Assembly (NCBI GenBank): GCA_024408495.1
Contig: JAKSUY010000003.1
Coordinates: 1 to 59,109 of the forward strand
Length of the DNA stretch: 59,109 nt
Source: Bacilli bacterium
GTDB taxonomy: Bacteria > Bacillota_I > Bacilli_A > RFN20 > CAG-826
Direction: 5' to 3'
Below, piece after piece: positions 17,046 through 24,919 of the stretch; the first letter of the stretch is position 1, and every line of letters begins with the position of its first letter. Below the pieces are notes generated by a model. It was not told the origin of the DNA. It worked only from the letters and a program-made list of their open reading frames with translations, and made no database searches. The position numbers and the translations under genes are program-made.

Positions 17046-17050
17046 TTTTA

Positions 17051-17110
17051 CTTTACTATTTTGCGCTTTTTTACTTTACTATTTTGCGGTTGTTTGCTTT
17101 ACTATTTTGT
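17051..17110. repeat. Three direct repeats (iterons) upstream of the DUF4143 promoter
   Basis: Three copies of CTTTACTATTTTG on the plus strand start at 17051, 17074 and 17097, an exact 23-base period; the first two extend to CTTTACTATTTTGCG. They fill the space between the end of ecfT and the -35 box, the position of a regulator-binding array. The 23-base period is about two helical turns, so a bound protein would contact the same DNA face. Confidence 0.8.
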
Positions 17111-17967
17111 TACCATACAAACGGAAATGCTTGCTTAATAAAATCAAGGTTCATTGCGGTGAATGTAATGAACATACTCATATATAAAACAATTAAAACA
17201 ACGGCGATAGTATCATTAACGCTCCAATGAAGTTTACGGTACTGTGTGCGCTTCGCTTTTGGATTATAACCTCTAGCCTCTAATGCAAATGCTAAATCGT
17301 CACTCATTGAAAAACTAGAAACAAATAACGGAATGATTAAAGAAATGATTCCTTTAAATTTTTCTTTAATATTCCCTCTCTTAAAATCAATACCTCTACT
17401 TGATTGAGCTTTATAAATACGATTCGTCTCTTCTAGTAACGTAGGAATAAAACGCAGAGCAATTGAAACAGTCATCGCTACTTCCTCAGAGGGAAACCTA
17501 ATTTTCTTTAATGGACGTAAAAAGAATGCAAATCCATCAGTTAATTCTTGTGGGGTAGTAGTAGAGGTTAATATCATAGCTATTCCAAACATTTCAAGTA
17601 AACGTAGAATAATCTTCCCAGATTGTAAAAACGATTCAGCATATAGTTTAAAATTACCGCTTTCCGCAATCACATGAATGCTTCCGACCGGCGGGACAAA
17701 GATATTGATAAACATTAATATCAGTATTAATAACCATAAGCTTCTTAATTGATAAAGTAAGTCGCGTAAACGTACTTTACTGATTAGCATCAATGCGAAT
17801 ATTACAATTGCATTAATGCCACTTAAGACAAACATCATGGTCCAACTACCATAAGATAGGAAAACGGATACCATTAACATAATCATGCCTAAAATCTTCA
17901 TTCTGGGATCTAGGCGATGGATGATTGTGTTATAAGGAACGTATTTACCTAAGATATATTTATCCAT
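17110..17967 (-). CDS. ecfT: Energy-coupling factor transporter membrane protein EcfT
   Basis: A 285-residue EcfT (CbiQ-like) protein, the membrane coupling subunit of group II ECF vitamin/cofactor transporters. The two coupling helices carry the expected Ala/Ser-Arg-Gly motifs, QSSRGIDFKRG and ALEARGYNPKAKR, which contact the two ATPases. The N-terminal YVPYNTIIHRLDPRMKILG block is typical. Its ATG overlaps ecfA2 by 8 bases. No substrate-binding S component is in the window; those are usually encoded elsewhere and share this module. Confidence 0.94.
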   Translation of the reverse strand: MDKYILGKYVPYNTIIHRLDPRMKILGMIMLMVSVFLSYGSWTMMFVLSGINAIVIFALMLISKVRLRDLLYQLRSLWLLILILMFINIFVPPVGSIHVIAESGNFKLYAESFLQSGKIILRLLEMFGIAMILTSTTTPQELTDGFAFFLRPLKKIRFPSEEVAMTVSIALRFIPTLLEETNRIYKAQSSRGIDFKRGNIKEKFKGIISLIIPLFVSSFSMSDDLAFALEARGYNPKAKRTQYRKLHWSVNDTIAVVLIVLYMSMFITFTAMNLDFIKQAFPFVW

Positions 17968-18805
17968 GGTGTTTTAGCTCCTTAATTAAAGAAGGAATAT
18001 CACATACATCATGAGTAATGTTTTTGCCTAACGCTCTTAATTCATGAATAATTTGATAAATATTAGGAGTTTCTAAATTATATTGTTCTACATCCTCTTG
18101 AAGAATATCTTTAGGCGCACCAATCTTTTGAATCTTGCCGTCATCAATTACTATCATCTTATCAGCATAATCTAAAACTACATCCATATCGTGAGTCACT
18201 AAAATAATTGCGACTCCAGTTTCATGAATCTTTTTAAATAGATCCATAATTTCTTTTTTACCCTTAGCATCAAGTCCTGCAGTAGGTTCATCTAAGATTA
18301 ATAATTTAGGTTGATACGCTAATACGCCAGCAATCGCGACTCTCTTCTTTTCTCCACCGCTTAAATCAAACGGAGAACGATTATAGCATGATTCATCAAG
18401 GCCTACTAAATTAAGGGCTTTAATTGCTAATTCTTCCGGATTCTTATTCTTTGGATAAAAGCTTTGAACCCCAAACATCACATCTTTTAAAACCGTTTCT
18501 TCGAATAATTGATTTTCCGAAAACTGAAATAAGAAACCTATTTCTTTTCTAAATTCTTTAATCGCTTTACCTTTGATTTTTACTTTAGGAGCGTTCACTA
18601 AATTATTAATATGAACTTCTCCATTAGTAGGAGTTAACAATTTATTAATTAATTCAGTTAAAGTAGATTTACCCGAACCAGTCCTTCCTACAATCGCAGT
18701 GATGTTATTCTCATTTAAATCTAAATTAATATCAGTTAAAGCATTCACGCTAAATGGCGAATTAACATTGTAGGTAAAGAAAACATGGTCAAACTTTATT
18801 TGCAT
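17960..18805 (-). CDS. ecfA2: ECF transporter ATPase EcfA2
   Basis: A 281-residue ABC ATPase, the second of the ECF pair. Walker A GRTGSGKST lies at 40-48, FQFSENQLFEETV is the Q-loop region, the signature is LSGGEKKR, Walker B is LLILDEPTAGLD and the switch is VTHDMD. The ENQLFEETV segment and position between ecfA1 and ecfT identify it as EcfA2 rather than a generic transporter ATPase. Start and stop overlap both neighbours, so the three genes form one translational unit. Confidence 0.94.
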   Translation of the reverse strand: MQIKFDHVFFTYNVNSPFSVNALTDINLDLNENNITAIVGRTGSGKSTLTELINKLLTPTNGEVHINNLVNAPKVKIKGKAIKEFRKEIGFLFQFSENQLFEETVLKDVMFGVQSFYPKNKNPEELAIKALNLVGLDESCYNRSPFDLSGGEKKRVAIAGVLAYQPKLLILDEPTAGLDAKGKKEIMDLFKKIHETGVAIILVTHDMDVVLDYADKMIVIDDGKIQKIGAPKDILQEDVEQYNLETPNIYQIIHELRALGKNITHDVCDIPSLIKELKHHG

Positions 18806-19611
18806 ATTTTCTTCGCTAATGAGTGAAAATCGTAATCTACTTCACTAATTAAGCCCTCACTTAACAATGCTTGATTAAGCTTAACGATAAATGGAATATC
18901 TAATCCTAATTCTTTTAATTCAGCATCATGCTTAAATACATTAATAGGTGTGTCATTAAAGATAATCTTACCTTTTGATAAGACTACTACTTTATCACTA
19001 TTAAACGCTTCATCTAAATCATGGGTAATTCTAATAATCGTTAATGATGGATTATTCTTTTTAATATCTTTAATTAAATCACTAATCTCTTTTTTGCCTT
19101 TAGGATCAAGCATCGCTAATGCTTCATCAAAAACAATAATATCCGGTAGCATCGCTAAGATACCAGCTAAGGCTACTCTTTGCTTTTGACCTCCACTAAG
19201 TGATTCAGGTGCTTTATCCAAAAGTTGATTAACACCCATCTTAGATGAATATTCATTAATAATTGCATCCATCTTTTCGTGTGGAATACATTTATTCTCT
19301 AAACCAAAAGCAATATCATCACGAACCGTAACCCCGATAAATTGATTATCTGGGTTTTGAAAAACTATACCCGACTTGGCTCTAATTAAAGAATCGTTCT
19401 TGTTATCAATAATAGTTCCATTAAAAGATAAGGTTCCGCTTCTAGGCTTTAATAAAGAGATTAATATTTTGCCTAATGTAGATTTACCTGAACCATTATG
19501 CCCAATAATGGCAATATCTTCACCGGCATTAATAGTTAAATTAATGTCAGTTAAAACATTGACCTTTTTATTATATGAATAGCTAACGTTGTTTAATTTC
19601 AGTATTTCCAT
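18796..19611 (-). CDS. ecfA1: ECF transporter ATPase EcfA1
   Basis: A 271-residue ABC ATPase. Walker A GHNGSGKST lies at 37-45, VFQNPDNQFIGVTV forms the Q-loop with the DNQF signature of EcfA1, the ABC signature is LSGGQKQR, and the Walker B/D-loop reads VFDEALAMLDPKG (usually DEATSMLDP; the catalytic Glu is kept). First gene of the ecfA1-ecfA2-ecfT operon. A GAGG sequence lies about 13 bases before the ATG, further than usual. The 68 bases upstream contain no recognisable riboswitch. Confidence 0.93.
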   Translation of the reverse strand: MEILKLNNVSYSYNKKVNVLTDINLTINAGEDIAIIGHNGSGKSTLGKILISLLKPRSGTLSFNGTIIDNKNDSLIRAKSGIVFQNPDNQFIGVTVRDDIAFGLENKCIPHEKMDAIINEYSSKMGVNQLLDKAPESLSGGQKQRVALAGILAMLPDIIVFDEALAMLDPKGKKEISDLIKDIKKNNPSLTIIRITHDLDEAFNSDKVVVLSKGKIIFNDTPINVFKHDAELKELGLDIPFIVKLNQALLSEGLISEVDYDFHSLAKKICK

Positions 19612-19679
19612 TCTTTAGCATTTCCTCTATTGGACAAAGAAGTAAGTTCCACGAGTAGCTCTATTGAGCGGGTAGTAGC

Positions 19680-20162
19680 TTATTTAACTAGGAATTTAAT
19701 GTCTCTCCCTTTATATTGACGACACTTAACACCCGCAAGGGTTAAAAGTTTCTTGCTCGCTTTAGTACCGATTTGATCTTTATATTTATCAGAAGCATAG
19801 ACCACTTCTTTAATACCCGTTTGAATAATGGCTTTCGCGCATTCATTACACGGGAAGAGAGTAACATACACGGTACAACCATTTAATGAATGACCACCTT
19901 TAGTGTTTAAGATTGCATTAAATTCTGCATGACAAACATAAAGATACTTACTATCTAAACCTTCGTTCTTATTCCAAGTGAACTTATCTTCACAGCAATG
20001 ACGAGGCATACCATTATAGCCAATTGAAACAACTTTCTTTTCACTATCAACGATACATGCTCCAACTTGAGTAGATGGATCTTTACTTCTAAGCGCGCTT
20101 AAAGCCGCAATACCCATAAAGTATTCATCCCAACTAAGTATATCTTTTCTTGGTTTTGTCAT
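19680..20162 (-). CDS. comEB: Deoxycytidylate (dCMP) deaminase
   Basis: A 160-residue zinc-dependent deaminase that converts dCMP to dUMP, feeding thymidylate synthesis. The N-terminal SWDEYFMGIAALSALRSKDPSTQVGACIV is typical of dCMP deaminases; zinc ligands are HAE (78-80) and PCNEC (104-108), and a GYNGMPRHCC block lies in between. No Shine-Dalgarno is visible: a TATAAT box lies 11 bases before the ATG, so the leader would be only a few bases. Confidence 0.93.
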   Translation of the reverse strand: MTKPRKDILSWDEYFMGIAALSALRSKDPSTQVGACIVDSEKKVVSIGYNGMPRHCCEDKFTWNKNEGLDSKYLYVCHAEFNAILNTKGGHSLNGCTVYVTLFPCNECAKAIIQTGIKEVVYASDKYKDQIGTKASKKLLTLAGVKCRQYKGRDIKFLVK

Positions 20163-20203
20163 AAGTGATAATGATTATAACATAAATAAAAATTTATTTA
20201 TGA

Positions 20204-22327
20204 TTAACTAATAATTTGACTAATCTGACTTAGATCTAAAGAATTAGAAATCATGCTAAATGAAATAAGGTATCCACCGATTAAGAAAATAACATACATA
20301 ACGTTATATGCTAAATCCCATTTAGGCGCTCTTTTACCGATGTGTGGATGATAGAAGAGAATAAACGGAATTAATCCAGCAATAATCCAGTTCGTGCCTA
20401 AATTAAGACTATTAAATGGTAATTTAAAGTAGAACAGTAAATCAATTAATGACAAAACAAAAATTACGACACATGCAATGATGTTTTTACATAAAGCATA
20501 TCTACGAGAATCTAAGAATAGTTTCCCGAAATCCTTGCCGTACTTTAGCGAAACGTATTGTTGGAAGAAGAACAGGGCATACAAATAGAAAATAGCAAAG
20601 GCGGTTAATAACGCCCCATTCGTATGGAAGAGAAAATTAACATATGGAGAAAGCGTATCTTGCAAAGAACCTTTAACCACAAAAGCGGTCAATAACAATA
20701 AAACTGGAATAATGCTGCCTAAGCGCCATATAAGAACTTTATGAGGTGTATCTTCAATGCTTTTAGGAACCGTAAATAAGAAAAAGAAGATTAAAGAATA
20801 AAGCATCAAGTTCCAGATAATATTGCCGGGGATAAAAGCAGTAAATAATTTAATCAATTCGCTATAGATAGTTCCTTGGCTTGTTAAGCTCGCATAGACA
20901 ATGCATTCAGCTACATAGAAAATTAGGCCGAACACAAATAGCATTACGATGTTTTCTAACAATTCTTTATTGCTTCTCTTATGATAGACATCCAGCTTTA
21001 AAAAGAACGCTAAAGCCATGCCAGTTACCAATAAATTAGAAACATAGGCATTTAACTCAAGAGCCTCTTTAGAAGACTCTAAGCCTACTAAACTTGCCTG
21101 GGTCAGCCAAACTACTCCAATAGAAGATAAGAGCAATGCGCCTAATGCTAATATTCTTAAAACGCATTCAGGAATTATCATAGGGAACGAGGAATCATTC
21201 GGAACGCTACGATACACTAATGCGGCATCAGCGGTATATTCAGTTTTATGAACAACATACGGTTGAGCCTTCCCTTCCCTCAGCTTAACCTTTCTGCCCT
21301 TAATAAGAGCAAAGATAAATATGCTAAGTGAAAGGATTAAAAACACAGAGGATATTAACATCATTCTAAAGCCCAGACGAAAACCATATTCTTTATGTGA
21401 AGATATCACTTGTGTATCGTTCATCAAGTTTTCAAAAGTATAAGGAGTTTTATAGGTCGCTTTAATATCATCATTAAATTTATTGATGAGCTGGCTAAAA
21501 AGTTCTCCTGAGCCGAATAAAATATTATAAAATTCTTGATATTCAGACGATTCGGGATAATAACTTGTTTCTGTTCCACGTTCATCAGTTATAATAATTT
21601 TTGGCATACTATATTCACCAAATTTCATGTATGTAAAAACAGCATCAGCAGTCAATTCAGTAGTCAATCTATATTTAATAATTCCAATCTTTTTTTGATT
21701 ATATGCATAGGTTTGTAATATGGCTTTACTAGTTGAAAAATACACATACCCATCGCTGGCGTGTTGATCTTTTTCCGGAAACACTAACTCACAAGTCTTA
21801 GAAGTTTGGACAAAATATTCTATATCACCAGGATATTCAACGCTCTCTCTTACCCCGCGATGTTCATCTTTAGGGTTTAGACAATCTTGAATAACTTCTT
21901 GCCGAAAATCAGTAAATTCATTCGACCACATTACCTTTGGATTTACATTATCGCGTTCATAAAAATACACACCCATACCAAGAGTGATTAATAATAAGCC
22001 TGACACAATTCCTGATACTAATTTAGTTCTTTTCTTCTTAATATTGGCGCGAATTTTTTCATCGACATGCGGATCTTCGTATTTAACATTAACTGGAGTC
22101 ACATAAGTAGTATTCTTATTAAAGAAATCTTTATTTAATTTGTAATAATCAATAAAACGAGGCTGAAGTTTTTTACTTACATGTACATATCCTTTTTCAA
22201 TAAGACTTAAATATAAACGAGTTACTTTCAAAGCTTTCGCAGCTTCTTTCAAAGTAATTTTCTTTTGATTACGGGTTTGGAAAAGAGCATAGTTAATAGA
22301 TTTAATAACAAATTTCTTTTCCTTCAT
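20204..22327 (-). CDS. HTH-domain polytopic membrane protein, unknown role
   Basis: A 707-residue protein. Residues about 10-65 resemble an XRE-like helix-turn-helix (KKITLKEAAKALKVTRLYLSLIEKG). A basic linker (ANIKKKRTK) leads to a first span at about 103-122, an external domain of about 200 residues follows, then about eight more spans from residue 325 to the end. The layout suggests a membrane-bound DNA-binding sensor, but I know no family with this architecture. It starts 3 bases after the DegV-family gene stop with no clear ribosome site, so it may be co-transcribed with the degV/aconitase-X genes. Confidence 0.55.
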   Translation of the reverse strand: MKEKKFVIKSINYALFQTRNQKKITLKEAAKALKVTRLYLSLIEKGYVHVSKKLQPRFIDYYKLNKDFFNKNTTYVTPVNVKYEDPHVDEKIRANIKKKRTKLVSGIVSGLLLITLGMGVYFYERDNVNPKVMWSNEFTDFRQEVIQDCLNPKDEHRGVRESVEYPGDIEYFVQTSKTCELVFPEKDQHASDGYVYFSTSKAILQTYAYNQKKIGIIKYRLTTELTADAVFTYMKFGEYSMPKIIITDERGTETSYYPESSEYQEFYNILFGSGELFSQLINKFNDDIKATYKTPYTFENLMNDTQVISSHKEYGFRLGFRMMLISSVFLILSLSIFIFALIKGRKVKLREGKAQPYVVHKTEYTADAALVYRSVPNDSSFPMIIPECVLRILALGALLLSSIGVVWLTQASLVGLESSKEALELNAYVSNLLVTGMALAFFLKLDVYHKRSNKELLENIVMLFVFGLIFYVAECIVYASLTSQGTIYSELIKLFTAFIPGNIIWNLMLYSLIFFFLFTVPKSIEDTPHKVLIWRLGSIIPVLLLLTAFVVKGSLQDTLSPYVNFLFHTNGALLTAFAIFYLYALFFFQQYVSLKYGKDFGKLFLDSRRYALCKNIIACVVIFVLSLIDLLFYFKLPFNSLNLGTNWIIAGLIPFILFYHPHIGKRAPKWDLAYNVMYVIFLIGGYLISFSMISNSLDLSQISQIIS

Positions 22328-22329
22328 AA

Positions 22330-23175
22330 TTAATTATTAAAATAAAGCACGCCGACCGTATCTGGTCCACAATGGCTAGCAATAGTGCCGCCTGCGTGCG
22401 TCACATAGATGTTTTTAAATCCGCGCTTAGTTAATTTATCTTTAACCATACTAACAATTTCGTTTTCATTTTCTAAACTCGGAAAAGTAATAAACACAGT
22501 ATCTAAATCTGGATTATTAAATTCATTTAAAGTTTCATCAACATATTGACTAACTACATTAAAATATTTTCCTCTAAATTTCTTTCCCGCATCCATCTTG
22601 CCTTCGCTTACAACAATCTGCGGACAAATGTGGAATAGGTTAGCGCCGAACATCGCAAGTTTAGAGCAACGTCCACCTTTATATAAATAATCTAAATTGT
22701 GTATAACAAAACTCGCTTGTACATGTGGTATTCTTTCTTTAACTTGCTCGACAATCGCATCCACGTTAAGTCCTTGATCCGCTAATTTGCGCGCGTGTAA
22801 CGCAAGCAAAGCTATTCCTGTAGATAAACTTCTAGAATCAATTACAAATACTTTATCTTTAAATTGTTCTGCAACCGTAACTGCATTACGATAAGCACTA
22901 CTCATTTCACTAGATAAAGTAATATGAATTACCACATCATAATTATTTAATAATGCCTTAAAGTGTTCTTCGTATTGAAATTGATTAACTGCGCTAGTCT
23001 TAGGTAGTTGATTAGTTTCTTTTACATAATTAAATAACTCTTGATTAGACAATTCTCCGTCAAACTTTGATTCTGCACCTAAAACAACAGAGAAAGGTAC
23101 AGTATGAATATCAAACTTCTCTAATAATTCTTTAGTTAGATCAATAGTTGACTCTGCGGATATAGCAATTTTCAT
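22330..23175 (-). CDS. DegV-family fatty-acid-binding protein
   Basis: A 281-residue DegV/FakB-type protein. The N-terminal IAISAESTIDLTKELLEKFDIHTVPFSVVLG, the central VIHITLSSEMSSAYRNA and FVIDSRSLSTGIALL, and the C-terminal HAGGTIASHCGPDTVGVLYF are characteristic. These proteins bind a fatty acid and, with FakA, present it for phosphorylation into acyl-phosphate. The ATG overlaps the stop of the aconitase-X small-subunit gene by 4 bases, so they are translationally coupled. No fakA is in view. Confidence 0.9.
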   Translation of the reverse strand: MKIAISAESTIDLTKELLEKFDIHTVPFSVVLGAESKFDGELSNQELFNYVKETNQLPKTSAVNQFQYEEHFKALLNNYDVVIHITLSSEMSSAYRNAVTVAEQFKDKVFVIDSRSLSTGIALLALHARKLADQGLNVDAIVEQVKERIPHVQASFVIHNLDYLYKGGRCSKLAMFGANLFHICPQIVVSEGKMDAGKKFRGKYFNVVSQYVDETLNEFNNPDLDTVFITFPSLENENEIVSMVKDKLTKRGFKNIYVTHAGGTIASHCGPDTVGVLYFNN

Positions 23176-23612
23176 AAAATAGTAACAGTTCCGTCCTCAC
23201 TTACTTTTAATTTGTCGCCGGTTTTAACGGTCTCTAAAAATTCTTTGCCTAGATTATCGATGGCAATCATATCACTATGTTCCCAAACATTCGATAAGAC
23301 TACGCCTGAAGCTGCTAACGAATCAATATGCTCACTAAATAATAAACACGCTGGATGAATCTTTAAAGCACAAATGGCTTGAATAACTAATCCGCCCGTA
23401 GTTGAACCGATAGTAATTGGTAAACACAATGCTTTACCCGTTAATTCCTTTTTATAAATATCTGGGTTATTCTGATCGCTTGCAATTACAGTTCTTGAAT
23501 TTGCGATTGCGCTGCTTTGAAAAGTGGCTAAAGTGTTTACGCCTTGATGAGAGACGATTGCTTCGCCTTCCCAATTGCCTTTCGCTAGTACTCTACCTTT
23601 AAATGTTTTCAT
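23172..23612 (-). CDS. Aconitase X small (swivel, DUF126) subunit
   Basis: A 146-residue protein of the aconitase-X swivelling-domain family (DUF126). Typical blocks: FKGRVLAKGNWEGEAIVSHQGVN at the N-terminus, LCLPITIGSTTGG, and ASGVVLSNVW. It pairs with the large DUF521 subunit encoded immediately upstream (2-base gap). Known activities of the family are cis-3-hydroxy-L-proline dehydratase in bacteria and mevalonate 5-phosphate dehydratase in archaea; nothing here decides between them. Confidence 0.85.
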   Translation of the reverse strand: MKTFKGRVLAKGNWEGEAIVSHQGVNTLATFQSSAIANSRTVIASDQNNPDIYKKELTGKALCLPITIGSTTGGLVIQAICALKIHPACLLFSEHIDSLAASGVVLSNVWEHSDMIAIDNLGKEFLETVKTGDKLKVSEDGTVTIL

Positions 23613-23614
23613 AC

Positions 23615-24907
23615 TTATTTCCTCTTTCCTACAAGGATATCTAACATATCATCACTCTTATAATAACGAGCTACTGAATAAGTTCTTAACTTATTAGAAG
23701 TCGTCATAATTCTTCTCATTTTGGTCAATGGGTTATTGGTATACATCAGTGGGCAAATGCAAGAAAGTTTAACACCCGCTGATATTAATTTATCGTATCG
23801 ATCAGTCTTTAAGAACTTTTCTTTAACATCTGGCGCCGTCGTAATAATGGTTCTAATGGTAACTTTCTTTCTACCAGTCTCTTTTAAACCATTAACAATC
23901 TTATCGGTCCATTCATTTAATTGATTAAAGCTAAGATGCGGACATCCAATAAAGGCTAAATTGCCTTTAGCATTTGGATTCTTCCACATCACTGGATAAT
24001 TCTTATACACTCTTTCTAATTCAGCATCATCGATAATATATTCTTTAGCATCTTTATTAATTAATTTCTGCCCTAATTCTTTAGCTTCAGGAGTTAAACC
24101 ATCAATATGGTATAAACCAACCGCGCCATTGCTTGCAGTCGCAGCTCCAAAATCTTTTAGATAACTTTTAACATCATCGTTTAAATCATTACCTAAAAAT
24201 TTATCTAATCCGATAACATAAGGAACATCTTCCATAACTTTCATACCAATTGCACTACCTAGTATTTGTGCTTCTGGTAATTTACTTAATTTTAAGATTA
24301 CTTTCCATTTCGCTTTTCTACCTTCATCGGTTAATAAACCAAATTCTGGAACCTTACCTAATATCGAGCCAAATAGATCAATCATTCCTGAATTACGATT
24401 AACGCGTGCGCCTAATACAGAGTTAGCATAGTTAACAGCGCTACTTTCCGCCCAAGAAAGAATATCTCCTTTCTTAGGGACATTACCTACTTCTGGTAAA
24501 TAACAAGCACAAGTAAATGCGTTTGCATCCTTTAGGCCGACTGCCGTTAATTGTTCTTCGTAACGTTTTTGTTCGCCATAAAGAATATGATTAAACACTA
24601 ACTTCTCAAGTAGGTTACAACGTACGTTTGTATAATCTAGTGGTCTAGGATCAACGGTAAACTTTGCTTTAGTATGGATGTCGGCTTTAATAATCTTATC
24701 CATCGTAGTGAATAATGGTTTAATGATTCCAATCCCAAACGAAGTCACTAAATGACCTTCGTGATGAGTCACATCCACTAAGCGAGGCGCTTCAAAGATA
24801 TCACCGAAACGCACAATCGTTTCCATGATCTGTTGCATAGTCTCACCTTGTTTACCTTCAAGGATTGCTTGTTCTTCTTTCGTTAACTTCATTTTTGGCT
24901 GATACAT
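23615..24907 (-). CDS. Aconitase X large (catalytic, DUF521) subunit
   Basis: A 430-residue aconitase-X catalytic subunit. Cysteines expected for the iron-sulfur cluster and conserved blocks are visible: CYLPEVGNVPKKGDILSWAESSAVNYANSVLGARVNRNSG, IGCPHLSFNQL and LSCICPLMYTNNPLT. The enzyme is a dehydratase on hydroxy-acid-type substrates. A good AGGAGG-type site precedes the ATG and metG lies 12 bases upstream. Presence as separate small and large chains, rather than the fused form seen in many proteobacteria, is notable. Substrate undetermined. Confidence 0.87.
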   Translation of the reverse strand: MYQPKMKLTKEEQAILEGKQGETMQQIMETIVRFGDIFEAPRLVDVTHHEGHLVTSFGIGIIKPLFTTMDKIIKADIHTKAKFTVDPRPLDYTNVRCNLLEKLVFNHILYGEQKRYEEQLTAVGLKDANAFTCACYLPEVGNVPKKGDILSWAESSAVNYANSVLGARVNRNSGMIDLFGSILGKVPEFGLLTDEGRKAKWKVILKLSKLPEAQILGSAIGMKVMEDVPYVIGLDKFLGNDLNDDVKSYLKDFGAATASNGAVGLYHIDGLTPEAKELGQKLINKDAKEYIIDDAELERVYKNYPVMWKNPNAKGNLAFIGCPHLSFNQLNEWTDKIVNGLKETGRKKVTIRTIITTAPDVKEKFLKTDRYDKLISAGVKLSCICPLMYTNNPLTKMRRIMTTSNKLRTYSVARYYKSDDMLDILVGKRK

Positions 24908-24919
24908 AATGTACCTCCT

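Noticed and set aside
19612-19679. Possible riboswitch or other structured RNA before ecfA1
   Set aside because: The 68 bases contain AGCTACT twice as a direct repeat and a small GCTC-AATA-GAGC hairpin, but no match to a known riboswitch core and no terminator switch.
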